Shown here in pieces: positions 47,601 to 59,033 of a stretch of 64,000 nucleotides of DNA. Numbering within the stretch: position 1 is the stretch's first letter; each line of letters begins with the position of its first letter. The translations under genes and the position numbers were made by a program. The stretch is from Opisthocomus hoazin (lineage: Eukaryota; Chordata; Aves; Opisthocomiformes; Opisthocomidae): the NCBI RefSeq assembly GCF_030867145.1, contig NC_134414.1:23120810-23184809 (forward strand), in the 5' to 3' direction. A model generated the notes under the pieces. It searched no databases, had not been told where the DNA came from, and saw nothing but the letters and a program-made list of their open reading frames with translations.

Positions 47601-50600
47601 TTCCTGACAAATCATGTTGCAATGTCTCAGTCTTCTATCAGATAACAGTGAGATAATGGTTTAGTCAGTTTGTTCTTCTGTGTCTGTGTGCACATGTGTG
47701 TGGGTAAGTGTATAGATTGTTTTTGGTTATTTGTGCTGGAGGAATTGTGGAAGCTGTTTAAATTGTATGTTAAACATTCAGTCCTTGGAAAGGATGGAAC
47801 ACCTAGGGCAGAGACATGACTAACCATAAGCAGACATTACACTAATGATGCAATATACAATAGGTTTGAAATCTTTACCACATAATAATTATAAAATATT
47901 TTTTTCTGGCACCTGTTGCAATGATCTTAACAAACAATGCTTGAGTAAACTGTTCTACTCCCTGTGACCATGACACAGTTGTCACCTGTATCTTTCAGTT
48001 GGGGAAAACTCAGAAACAATGAGATTCAAGGTTAACTCTGTGTACTAGGACTGCTATAATACTTTCAAATCAAGTGAAAGAAGTCTTGTGACAAAAGAAG
48101 TGTTGATAGTTGGATACCAAACAGATAGCAAGATTTCAGGTCACCCCATCAAAAGAAGGTGCAACATTCCTGCTAATCTGTGGATCACTTAGAGGTGTGG
48201 GAGGAATTTTTATGTGTTGCCTTAAAGACTGAACCTCAGTAGGAAATGATCTGCAAAACTCTTATAAAACAAATTTCATGATCCCAACTTCAACAGTTTT
48301 AAGTCTGCTATTGTCCCTCCAGCTGACAAGCCTGCATTACCGTAATTGCTACGACAACAGAAAAGATACACCTTGCCTAACCAAGTAATCCTGCCCAGCC
48401 CAGCTTGGCCACGGAAAAATAGCACCTGCTTCAGTCCAGTGTGACTGCATTGGCACACCACAGTGTGTATGATCCTGGCTACTGTGCCAGGCTATGAGTG
48501 AAATGATGGTTCTTAACAGCACGCAGAATGTACACTGCTGTTCGAAACATTCACCCACAACCTGCAGTGATTCATCGCTCAGCTGTGTAAGCTCTCCATC
48601 AGTTCACTCAAAACATAGTTCCCTAAACTGTATGTCATATTGATACCACATCACTCCTTTACCAGAAAGGTTCATGAAGCTTCTGGCTACCCGGTGGTAT
48701 CCTTGGAGATGATATTTTTTCGTAGGTGGCTTATTCAAATACAATGGATTGAGCACGGAGCAGGCAGATGTAAAACAATCATTGAGTTATGAGTGATTTA
48801 GCGGGCAGAAAAAGGGAGCATGTAAGTGCAATTACGTGGTCAGTTCTGAGGCTGAATTCCATCGTAGTACTGGGGGACCAACCATAGCAGTGGCAAGCTA
48901 TGTTCTCAAAGGTGGAAAGTGGGAGATATGATGTTTCCTCAGCTGGGCCTGACAATTAAACCTTAATACATTTCCAAACTTAGATTATAAAAACTTTTTT
49001 TGGTGGCTAAGAAGGCTTAGAGAGAAAATACCCAGATCAGAACTGGGCCGACTTTACAGAAGAGAAATATATGCTGTGAAAGAAGATGACAATGACAAGC
49101 TGGGTTGGTCAGATGGGGAAAAAAGTACCTCCCGAACTATCTTGAAGATCATTACCATTAGTCTTAGCTCATTAAGCCTCAGAGTTACCATCACTCTTGA
49201 CACTGTCTACAAACAGGTTCGAATGACTGTATAGATAGTAAGATGGTGAAAATCCGGAGAAACCTGTAATTAACACACAGGGTAGTGGCTGTCCTGAATA
49301 TCAGAACAGGCGACCACAAAATACAGTGCACTTCTTTGAGTGTGATTTTGTTGCCTGGTAAAACACATTAGCCTAAGTTGCAGGGGAGGGAATTACAATT
49401 AGGGAAAAAAAGATTCGTCTTCACCAAGTCGAGTTTGTAGTAAAGTGCTCTTAGCTGTTGCTTGCTTCCTGCAGTACACTTTTTAAAAAATAAAGCAACT
49501 TTTAATGGTGATGTTATTTTTAATTGAACCTCCATGGTACAGGAGTGCTCTTCTCTGTATGGGCCATATCATCTGTCTTTCGTATTCTTGCTGTCAGATA
49601 GGAAATAACACAATACATTGGCTCATGATAACTGTAAAATATCTGAAGGATTTTTTAATTTTATTTTTGTCCAAGAAAAACTTTAACAAAGGTACTTCTA
49701 TCTCCAGAAGTCATAACTACAGATTTGTACTTCTGAATTCCTTTTAGTCTTTTTCACATGGGAGTTTGGGTTTTTTTCTCTAGCTGGGTCTACGAGTTAA
49801 TAGTGAACTTTGCTTCTCTTCCTGCCTCCTGCTTTCTGACAAACATGTTTGTAGTTTTGGTTTCAAGGTTCTGGATGAAAGTTTAGCTTGATGAAGTCAA
49901 CGGTGAATTCCTCTGGTGATTTCAATCATGGTGTAATTCTAGCCAGTCCCACTCCCACGGTTCCCAGTTCTGATACCACATTATTTGACACTTTATATCC
50001 TGGCTACGCTGGACACTATGGAATCAGCCTCTTTTACAGTCATGACTTCAGATTTGCTGCTTCCATTTTCAACACTCTTGCAGCCTTCATTCTGAGAAGA
50101 GCCTAGGAACCAAGTGCCACACTTCTAGTGTATTTCAGGAAAGAACACACACACAATTCCAAGACAGCATTGTATTTTAATCTGTATGAAATCCATTTGC
50201 AGGAGGTCTACAATGCAATGCAGCGCACGCAGAAAGCGGTGTAATTCCTATGTTCTTATGAAGTATCTGGACTCTTTTTTCCCCCTAAAAAACAGCTATT
50301 TAGTCAAATTTAATATACACAGAAAATAAATCTCAGACAGTAAATATGTCCTGGTAGAGCTATTATCACCTGATGCAGAAGTTCTGGATCAAAAGCCGTT
50401 TCTTGGCCACTGCCAGACACTTTCCCTATTTATATCTTTTTTCCTCTGTATGATAATCTAGTTGCCAAACTGCTGGTTGAAGATAACCTCCTAGTGTTAG
50501 TGTTACCAGTTTTGGTGGGTCTCATTCAAGTTCCAGTTAAACTCAAAGTCAGGCTGGGAAAACAAACTCTCTTCCGCATAGAGAGAGGGTTATTTATCAC

Positions 50601-52873
50601 CACACTTTTCCAGATGTAGCTCTGCTACTACAAGGCTGACTTAGGCAGCACGTTTGATTTCTAGAAGGGGTCACATATGTGACCTTCTACTATCAGCTCA
50701 TGAAATCTGCAGGCAATGTAGTCAATTGACCAACCTGCAGCAGAAGACTAAAATCCTTACAGTAGCCCTTGGCTATTAAATGTAGCACTGGTGTATACAT
50801 TTTCCATTATGGTAAATAGATTTTCATTAGGCACGTTAGGTAACACACAGCACGTACAAGTAAAACAGAAAACAGACACCACAAGACTGCTTTAATTATA
50901 ATTTCAGAAAAAAACATTAAAATCCTGCTGTTACAAAAGAAGTGTAATACTAGAGCACTGTGAGTGTAGATAGTTTGTTCTTTTCATACTTGTACACGGA
51001 ACAATGCAGGAACTTTACCAAGCACAAACCTGATACGTGCCAAGCTTTGTTCTTTAGAGTTGAATTAAGGATGCTTTCACTGTCCAAGTTTCCAGTTCAG
51101 CTCATTATTAATCACTTTCCATCTTTCTGTTCATGCTTGTGAGGAAGGTGTTTTTACGTTTTTCTTGCTCTCCTCTTAGAGGACAGATTTCCACCTGCAG
51201 TCAAGTTGTAACACTGCATGTAGCTCACAAGCAACGGGAGCTTGCTTATACTCTGCTTCCAGTGCACAGTGAGGGGTCATGGGTCTTAATTAATGCAGCT
51301 TTGTGTACTCCAACAGTGATAAACTTAAATGTACAATAAGAGATGGATGCAGATAGAGAAGCTGAGATAACACTAATCCATGTCGGGGAATAGCCAGTTA
51401 TTAAAGCTAAGGAGGAGAAATAGGCAGTTTTCTAGAAGCAGGTTCAATGGGCAGGTACTTGGGAGACAAACTGTGCTGCTGTATGTGCTGGTGTAGCTGC
51501 TTAGGACAGGCATAAAACACATTTTGAGACTACTTTGGAGAGACAAGACCAGACTGACTCGTACTACACAATTCACAGCACAGCAATGTGCACTTTAAGA
51601 AAAGTATCAAGTTCCTCGTCACTTCTGATTGGGTCCCTTTGCTATTTTAGCTCTGCACGCTGTCTATAATTCCTGCTAGACCTACTGTAAGAAGAGGAGG
51701 GGTGATTTGGTCTCACAGTGGGGAATGTCAGATTGGGAGTGGTTTGATGGACTCACTTGAAGGGTAGCTCAGATAGGGGGAAAGTTCTATGAAGAAGTTG
51801 TGCAGGTTGGATAGGAAAAAGGGACTGATGGAAGGAGCACTGGTAGGTGCAATCTACTGTATACCATGCTGTAAGTGTCAAAGCACTTCTTTTGGCTAAC
51901 AAACAGAATGAAACAAAGCAATTTTTCTTGGCTTTTACTGAAAAAAAAAACAACCCCAAAAACTTTTACAGGTACACAGCTGAAGGGGTCACAGTCAGGC
52001 ATTAAAGTCTCTTCATCAAATACAATATACTGTATGGAGATTCTTCACAAAGTGTTGGGGGAGAACAAGAGGAGGAAGAAAGTTGCACTGCTCCCACCTG
52101 CTCAAAGGCAACAATCCTTTTTTTCACCTCACCAAGAGAATGAAAAAACAAGCTTCATTCCTCCCACCACTGCAGCCCCTGTGAGTGGAGGGAGGCAGCA
52201 CTGACCTACTGACATTCACAAGCAGTTGCAAGTGGCCACCCCAAACCCTGCAGATGCTCCTCAGTGCAGGTGAGGAGATAAAAAGATAAAAACCATTGCT
52301 GGTGCCCAGCAGAGCTGACAGCATGCATTGCCATGGAGTACCTGTGTTCCAGAGGCCCTTTCCTTGCTTCCAGAACACTTAGAGAGAACAGAACATCTGC
52401 TACAAACACAGTCACCACCCTGTCTTCTTCCCTTTCACAAGCCATAAGTCCCCCCCAAAAACCCTTCACCCCACTTTTGACCAAAACCCTTTGTTATTGG
52501 CTTGCCTCTGAAGCTGACAGAGTGTGTTTGTGATACCTGGCTCTTCCCTGGGCACTACAAACTTCTCTGGGCCTTTCCACTCCCACTTTTTGAAAAGTGA
52601 CTCTGTCCCAACAACAGGATCCCAGCAGTAGGCAGACTTGGACAAGCTGCTGCCAGAAGGCTGCTCTATTTTGTGGATGCAGGAATACTGAATTAGGTCA
52701 TGATCTTTAAAACTTGCCTCAGTGGCAGCTTCCCAGGGAGGCTATCATTTCTAAAACATGTATGAATTTCATTTTTATCCTTTTCCTCAAGTGTGAAAAT
52801 ATTGCTGATTGTTTTCTGACACCTAAGAAAGTTTGAGGGAAATAGGGAGCTCAGAAATCCTGAAACTGGGGAA
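47601..52873. other. Intergenic and GJB2 downstream region
   Basis: No additional coding gene was recognised. The part just below 52873 must contain the GJB2 3' UTR on the minus strand, but no clear canonical AATAAA was found within the first 1.5 kb. Minus-strand ATTAAA-type hexamers near 50893 and 50313 are weak candidates. Short open frames (up to 109 codons, 51875-52204) have no recognisable domain. Confidence 0.45.
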
Positions 52874-53551
52874 TTATTTTAAAACCGTTGTTTTCCTGGA
52901 TTCTTTCATGCAGATTTTTAACACTAGGTAACACAACTCAGCCAGATTCAACATCATGCAGATTCCAGACACGGCAAGCATGAAAATAGTAAAAGTGGTT
53001 TTCTCAGTGGGCCGAGACACAAAACAGTCCACAGTGTTGGGGCAGGGCCATGCATTGCACTTCACCAGGCGAGGCATCTGGTACCCATCGTACATGTAAT
53101 AGAATACATACATGAAGACTGCTTCAAAGACGATCCTGAAGAAGATGCTGCTGGTGTACGTCCACCACAGGGGGCCCCGAATGTGAATCTTCTCATTTTT
53201 CAGCTCTTCAATATTAATTTTCTCACCATTTCTGAGCCGCCTTTTCTTCTCGTGCCTGGTGTAAGCTACGTGCATGGCCACCAGCAGCGCAGGTGTAGAA
53301 ACAAAGATCAGCTGCAGGGCCCAGAGTCTGATGTGAGAGATGGGGAAAAAGTGATCATAGCAAACATTTCTGCACCCAGGCTGAAGCGTGTTGCAGACAA
53401 AATCTTGTTGTTCATCTCCCCAGACTCTCTCTGCAGCCACAACCAGGATCATGATACGGAAAATGAACAGGACTGTGAGCCATATCTTCCCAATACTGGT
53501 TGAGTGTTTATTTACGCCTCCTAAAACGGTCTGCAGACTTCCCCAGTCCAT
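52874..53551 (-). CDS. GJB2: Gap junction beta-2 protein (connexin 26)
   Basis: This 225-residue connexin (human 226) forms hemichannels and gap junctions in epithelia and the inner ear, passing ions and small metabolites. It starts [19 protein letters not shown], a beta-connexin N-terminus. TM1 spans about 20-40; loop 1 has Cys53, Cys60 and Cys64; TM2 about 75-95; a short cytoplasmic loop follows; TM3 about 131-152; loop 2 has Cys165, Cys170 and Cys176 with [21 protein letters not shown], wording that fits Cx26 rather than Cx30; TM4 about 188-208; the tail is short, as in Cx26. The cytoplasmic loop is about four residues shorter than in human, and the tail about three longer. Met34, Arg75 and other positions known from human deafness variants have the normal residue. 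The coding region is one exon. The start has A at -3 and G at +4, with an acceptor 20-21 bases upstream. It lies in the same orientation as GJA3, about 17.7 kb upstream of it, as in other tetrapods. GJB6 was considered and rejected on loop 2 and tail length. Confidence 0.96.
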   Translation of the reverse strand: MDWGSLQTVLGGVNKHSTSIGKIWLTVLFIFRIMILVVAAERVWGDEQQDFVCNTLQPGCRNVCYDHFFPISHIRLWALQLIFVSTPALLVAMHVAYTRHEKKRRLRNGEKINIEELKNEKIHIRGPLWWTYTSSIFFRIVFEAVFMYVFYYMYDGYQMPRLVKCNAWPCPNTVDCFVSRPTEKTTFTIFMLAVSGICMMLNLAELCYLVLKICMKESRKTTVLK

Positions 53552-53572
53552 CTTTTCTGTGTCCTTTTACCT
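53552..53572 (-). other. GJB2: GJB2 exon 2 5' UTR and splice acceptor
   Basis: On the minus strand, TCATCCTGCAG ends at 53571, followed by a 19-base leader to the ATG. The leader length and placement are like the mammalian GJB2 coding exon. The acceptor CAG is good and its pyrimidine tract is short. Confidence 0.7.
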
Positions 53573-55189
53573 GCAGGATGACATAATACACCAAACAGTT
53601 TTCAAAGGATAAAGAATCAACTCAAGACCATCTACGAATGAGAGGACTTCCTAGCACTCACTCAAGAGTCACAGGCAAATGCAAGTCACTTTCATTAACG
53701 TCACCCAAACGTTTATGGATTCAAACAGCTTATTAAACTCTCTCCCTCCCTGTCTTTATGATGGGACAAGCAGGAAGTAAGTTACACCTTCAAATACATT
53801 TCCCCTGTGCATCCTCTATGGCCTCCTTCCCTTTCTCAAGATATTTCCCTTTCTGTGGTTGATTCTGGTCAGCATTTTGCCTCTCTATGTGTTTCCCAAA
53901 GCAACAGAAATTACTACCACTGCATGTGTTAAGACCGTATCTGGATGAAGTGGAGACTTCTCTAGTAGTCGTCATAGGATTTATTTGCCAACGCCACAGC
54001 CCTAGAAGGCTGGTCTGGTGCTTTCTTTGCCTCCAAGGTAAGTATGACTTGGCCTTCCTCAGCAGAAGCCCTCACTCCTCCCAGACGCCTCCAGCAGCCC
54101 TCCGAGGCTTTCTGCTGAAGCTCAGACTTGTCCGTTTCTTGGCAGGCCCTTCATCTCACAAGTACAGCATCTGAGTTTGCCAACACTGCTGAGAAGCCTC
54201 AGGACAGCTCTGTCAGGACTGCATGCATATACAGCACAAAACAACAGGCAGAGGAAGATACTGCAGAGCCTGCCCTGCCACATCCACTGCTATCTCATCC
54301 AGAAGGGAGACAAGCAGAGCCATAGACTTGGGAGGAAAAAGCCCTCAGCTAAAGAGTTTATGCTGATTTTCTAGATGCTATCACACCCCAGCAGAATAAA
54401 CAGGAGGATAAACTTCAGAAAAGCTCCATTTCAACTTTTCTCCTACTCTTGAAAACTAAAATCCACGCTCTTTGCCAGTTTGAAAGTTAAATATAAGTTT
54501 TGCTGAAGTCAGAATTCAGTCTCGGGGCTCAGCTTTCACTGCTGGCAGCCATTTGGAAACTATCATTGAATCGGACAAAGCACTCTGAAACCAGAGCTGG
54601 GAACTTGCATAGCTGGTCCATCGCCTTTGGGGGCCAGGGCTCAACTTGGCTGTGTGGGAGAGTGACACCGGCCGCGGGCAAGAGCTCCGTCCCCTCTTGG
54701 CGCAGGCTGCGTGCGGTGGGGAGAGCATGGCACCTTGCAACACCACATTGGCCAAAGTTTTCAAAATCTCTCATTCCCACATAACAGAGGAAAAAAGTAA
54801 ATTCTTTACCCTGGTGTAGTTACAACACAACTAAAGGACTAACGTGCCCCGACACATATCCCTGGTACGAGGGCCCAGCCTGTACACACAAGCCTTGAGG
54901 CGAGAGGGAGAGGTCAGATTTACTGTGAGGAGGAAAGGTGAAATTGGGTAAGTAAAAAAAAAAAAAAAAAACCAACTTTGAGAAGGTGTCTGGAATTCCT
55001 TAGACTTCTCATGTTTTGTCTCTGCTGAAACTGGCAGCCTTTTTACGCAAAGTTTTACACTCACCCGGACTCCGGGCTATGATCGGATGCCTGCATCCTT
55101 CTGTTAAGAATGTCCCGCTGTCTGCTGCACAGCCACTGAGACAAAGTCAGCGAAACCTTCACAAGCGGCTAACCAGGACTGAAGGAAAG
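53573..55189 (-). other. GJB2: GJB2 intron 1, non-coding
   Basis: Together with the 3' part of the CpG island this makes an intron of about 2.1 kb (55704-53571). It has no recognisable repeat except a poly-A run at about 54955-54971, and no coding exon. Confidence 0.6.
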
Positions 55190-56110
55190 CGCTCGAAGCG
55201 TACATCCCCGCGGGACGAACAACCCGGGCTCCACGCGTGGACTCACACCGCAGTTCTCAACCAGCGCTGCAAGTCTGGGAGGGGGGGACGGACAACCGAC
55301 ATTCCCCCCGGCTCATCTGCCACGGCAGAAACGCTGCAGCCGGCTGTGGGGACCGAGCGAATCCGCCGGCACGCTCACCCCGCCAGCCATTCACTGCAAC
55401 CCACTGGAAACCCCCACTCGGCGGTCACAGCCAGCTCCCAGTGTCTCGTCCTGTCCCCCTGGCCCCGCGCAGAGCTTTGCCCCGCTCAGCTCCCCAGCGG
55501 CCGGAGCGCTGGGGCGGGCGCGGAGCCTCCCGCAGCGGGAGCCGCCCGGCCCCTGCCCGCCCAGCCCCACGCACGGCGGCCTCGGCGGAGGGGCGGGCCG
55601 GGCCGGGTCCGCTCCCGGCCCCGCGGGGGACGCCCCGGGGCCGGGCCCCGCTTCGGTCTCCCCACACGGACCGCGACCCGCCCGGAGCCGCTCCGGACCC
55701 TCACCTGGCGCCGCTCGGCAGCGCACCCGGGACGCGACCGCCGCGCTGCTCCGCTCCCGGGTCCTCCGGTGCCCGCGGAGCGGCCGGTCCCCGCCTCGCC
55801 GGCCCACAGCTGGAAGGTCCCCTCCCCGTCCACCTGCCGCCGCTTTTAACCCGCCCCGGGGAGGCGGTGGGCAGCCCGGGGCGGGGCCGGGGCGGGGTGC
55901 GGCAGCCCCCGGTGCCCCCCGCGGGCTGGTCCGCGGCGTCCTCGCCCAGTCCCGAGCGCCGGGCGGGGTGCGCTCCGCGGTCCTGCGCCGGGGCTGGTGG
56001 CCGAGCGCTGGCAGAAACCGTGTGCTGGAGGGGACTCCGGTGCTGTGGGGCCCCGAAACTGCCCCAGTGCGCGGCAGCCCGAGGAAATCATCACCGTGGG
56101 CACGTTCGGA
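55190..56110 (-). promoter_or_regulatory. GJB2: GJB2 CpG-island promoter and non-coding exon 1
   Basis: This is a dense CpG island about 2 kb upstream of the GJB2 coding exon. On the minus strand a TTAAAA box lies at 55849-55844, in the context GGGTTAAAAGCGG. Directly upstream are GC boxes (for example 'ggggcggggccggggcgggg' on the plus strand at about 55878-55900). Transcription would start about 25-30 bp downstream, near 55820. A consensus donor (CCAG, then GTGAGG) ends exon 1 at 55705, giving a first exon of about 115 nt. The published human GJB2 promoter also has GC boxes and a TTAAAA box, so this matches known architecture. Long open frames here, including 304 codons on the plus strand, follow from GC-rich composition and are not genes. 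Confidence 0.8.
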
Positions 56111-56348
56111 CAATGGTCAGCCAAAAGGCAGCTCCCGGAGGCTCTCTGTAGGGTGAGGCAGGGCTGGAGAAAGAAACCTCAGAGGCTGCCTTCGATGACT
56201 TGAGTTTGAAAGACAAGGAAAAGACAAACCAGCTGCTAACTGGATACTTTCAAACTGAATGATCTTGGTAGCCAGATGTTGGGATAACAAGGGCAACAGA
56301 CAGCTAAGGGCAGGACAGAAGGAAGACTTAGGGTTGTTTATCCTTTGA
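56111..56348. other. Upstream flank of GJB2, nothing recognised
   Basis: This short transition runs from the CpG island to a CR1 fragment. No feature is supported. Confidence 0.4.
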
Positions 56349-56530
56349 AATCATAGAATCATAGAATGGTTTGGGTTGGAAGGGACCTTAAAGATCATCT
56401 GGTTCCAAATCCCCTGCCGTGAGCAGGGACATCTTCCACCAGACCAGACAGCTCAGACTCCATCCAACCTGGCCTTGAACACTTCCAGGGAGGGGGAAAA
56501 TCTTGCGAGCTTTTTTCCAGCTGTAAGAAA
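56349..56530 (-). mobile_element. Short CR1 3' end (copy J)
   Basis: It begins with two tail units ('atcatagaatcatagaatgg') and continues 'tttgggttggaagggacctt', 'aaagatcatctggttccaa' and 'aacctggccttgaacacttc', the usual reverse complement of a CR1 3' UTR and ORF2 end. The wording differs from copies B/D/E and C/K, so it is a third subfamily. It lies about 500 bp upstream of the GJB2 promoter elements. Confidence 0.9.
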
Positions 56531-58079
56531 CCTTTCTGATACCCTCACGAGTGTGCAGAACCGTGATGTCACTGCTGCTGCGCAAAGGAGGGGGCCAAAG
56601 TTGGTTTTGTGAGAGAAAACCTAGCAGAAAGTATAAAGAGTGAATCAAAGAAGAGTTACTAGCCATGTGAAAAGTCACTAGGTGTAATTTTTCTGGAGCT
56701 TGAGCTCCAGAACATTTACAACATGGTAAAGAGTCTTTGCTTTTGCTTTTTAAAACATTGCCACCAAAAATACTACCAGAAAAGAACGCTGTGTTAAAGA
56801 GGGTGCGTAGGGAAGCTAGAAGGCGGTGAAATGCTATGCATACGACTTGTGAGATAATAAAAACTTGTCTAAGTGTATAAAGTACAGCTGAAAATGATGT
56901 GTTTGTTTCTGTATACTGAAGTAAAGATCTGTCCTGTATGTTGCACTTAGTGCTGAGCTTGGTTTTATGAGGCATGTCTGGAAGTAGAAATGCTTTTATC
57001 AGTAGGGATTTAAATAAAATTTAAGCTTGATCTAGTAATTCGTATAAATAACAATTACAGGAAACTAGAACTTGGCGGGTGTATCTGCAGAACGGCAAAG
57101 TGAATTTGATTTTCCTGTCACAGGTTTAGAACATGAAGTCAGAGGTGTAAGATCTTTAAATAATCTAAGAAGAGATGTTTGGAAGAATCAACTGCGTTTT
57201 ATAAAATAATACCGAAGTTTGACAGTGGTAAATGTAAATGCCTGAAAGAAATCCACAGCCTGTGATGCTCAGTACTGCCACAGCGGTTTTCATTTGCGAC
57301 TGAACAATATCTGTGTAAAGCTGAGTGCTGCCTTTACTTTCCTTCATTTTTCTTTGCTTGCTTCTGCGTATGAGGAAGTATGTAGTGCTTTGTTTGGGAA
57401 GGAGAGGGGACCTGGCAAGGAATTCCGCCAGAGCACAAGTCCAGGGGTGCGGGCTTTTTGCCTAAGCTTTGCTTAACACCTGGCTGGTTGGCAGGAGGTG
57501 CGAGAGCCAAGTGCTAACAACGCTGGCATCCGCCTAGGTTCAGCTGTAAGGAAGGGGGATTCTGGGAGCACTGAAGGTGACAAATGTTGCAAAGTGTGTG
57601 TGTGTATAGGTACAAAACATTGATTCTTGTGGCTCGTAAAGTAATGCAAAAAGAGAAAAGTTCATAAAAATAGGAAAATAAATACTGTTGTAATTTGCTC
57701 AACACAGAAACAGGTTTTAGCTTATTTCAAGATAGCAGAAATCTTGGCATTGTCTTCTAGTAATGTCTTACAGCTTTCCAAAGGCTGAGTCTGCATCTTC
57801 TCGTTTGCAGTCCCCAGGCATCTCCAGAGGCTCTGTCTGGATCTATCCTTTTAGTAGCCCTTTGCTTTACTCTCTGGCATTGCTTTGTCTAACCATGGTT
57901 TGATGTCACTTGTACTTAGATTACATAAATATTTAATATTTATCCCATGTATATCTCAAAATCCACAAGATCTTGGAGTAATTAACTCAATAGCTTAATT
58001 ATGTGTGGTGAAAAAAAATTTGTTTCCTTTACTGAAAACTTGCTCTTATATAATTTCATGGGACATTCCTGAGTCCTCA
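56531..58079. other. Intergenic, nothing recognised
   Basis: AT-rich sequence with a short (TG)n run near 57592-57606. No coding or RNA gene was recognised. Confidence 0.45.
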
Positions 58080-58800
58080 CCACTGGGAGTAATAGCCAAT
58101 AGCTAATTGTCTTTCCCTGTTCATCTCCTCCACAAATGCATAAACTTCTGTCATGTCCTCTCTCTGTCCTTTTTATTCTATACTGAAAGGTCCAATTTGT
58201 TGAATCTGTGCCATGCAGGAGCTGTTATGTATCTTTATTATCCACGTCACAACTTTTTGTGCCTTTGTTACCAGAGCAGCCCAAGTACCTGTGCAGTTTA
58301 TGTATGTGCAGAGCAATGCTTGCTGTTGCATTCTCCATCATTTTCTAATAATTCCTATGTACTGGTTTTCATTTTTTGGACACCTCAAAGCAATGAGTTG
58401 ACTTTTTCATTGTCACTCCAAGTTTCTTTCCTAAGCATTTGTAGAAACTAGAACAATACCTCCTGGGGTACATATACGCCCATATACTTGAATAGGTGTA
58501 CTTTGGCTTAATTTTCTCATTGTTACTAGTTTGTACCAGCAGATGCTCAGGTTCATTTGCCATTTTATTATCCAGTTACTCACACTGGATAAGATCTTCT
58601 GCTGTTCCTCATGGTCAGCTTTAGTTTTGACTGCTATGAAGCATCACTTCTATAATGTGCTATTCACAAACATGTTGTTTTTTGCTAATTCATTTGTGTA
58701 GCAACCTCCTTATTCATCATTTTTGCTTTGAATGAGGCTCGCTCTTCACCCAGCAGCTTACTTGCTACTTGTCATGCACAATCATTGTTCATCAACTGGA
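58080..58800 (-). mobile_element. Ancient L3/CR1-like LINE relic
   Basis: Plus-strand phrases 'tgtcatgtcctctctctgtc', 'atactgaaaggtccaatttg', 'ggttcatttgccattttatt' and 'gttactcacactggataaga' follow the order of the antisense of old L3/CR1-clade elements (3' end at the left). The match is decayed and was made by eye. Edges and subfamily are uncertain. Confidence 0.5.
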
Positions 58801-59033
58801 AATGCAGCTATAGACGCAGACCGTACTTTGGAAATAGTTTTCATTTCTTTGAGGCTGAGCTGAACATGTGTTACACCTGACATTTTTGCTAACATCAGCA
58901 ATAAAAGTACCTTCCCAGTTCAACTCAGCGTGTGTAACTCGTTTGTCTCTGCAGTTACTTTTCCAACATTCGTTTTAGTAATACTAAGAACAAAAATATG
59001 GTACTTGCTTAGTGTTTGAGTAAACCATTTGCA
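58801..59033. other. Intergenic spacer
   Basis: A short unassigned stretch between two LINE remnants. Confidence 0.4.

Noticed and set aside
52874-53551. GJB6 (Cx30) instead of GJB2
   Set aside because: Loop 2 wording [12 protein letters not shown] and the short tail fit Cx26; Cx30 has a longer tail and different loop 2 residues.
55016-56151. Long open frames (240-304 codons) in the 55-56 kb island
   Set aside because: CpG-rich DNA has few stop codons. The peptides are Pro/Arg/Gly/Ala-rich with no domain, and the region fits the GJB2 promoter and exon 1.
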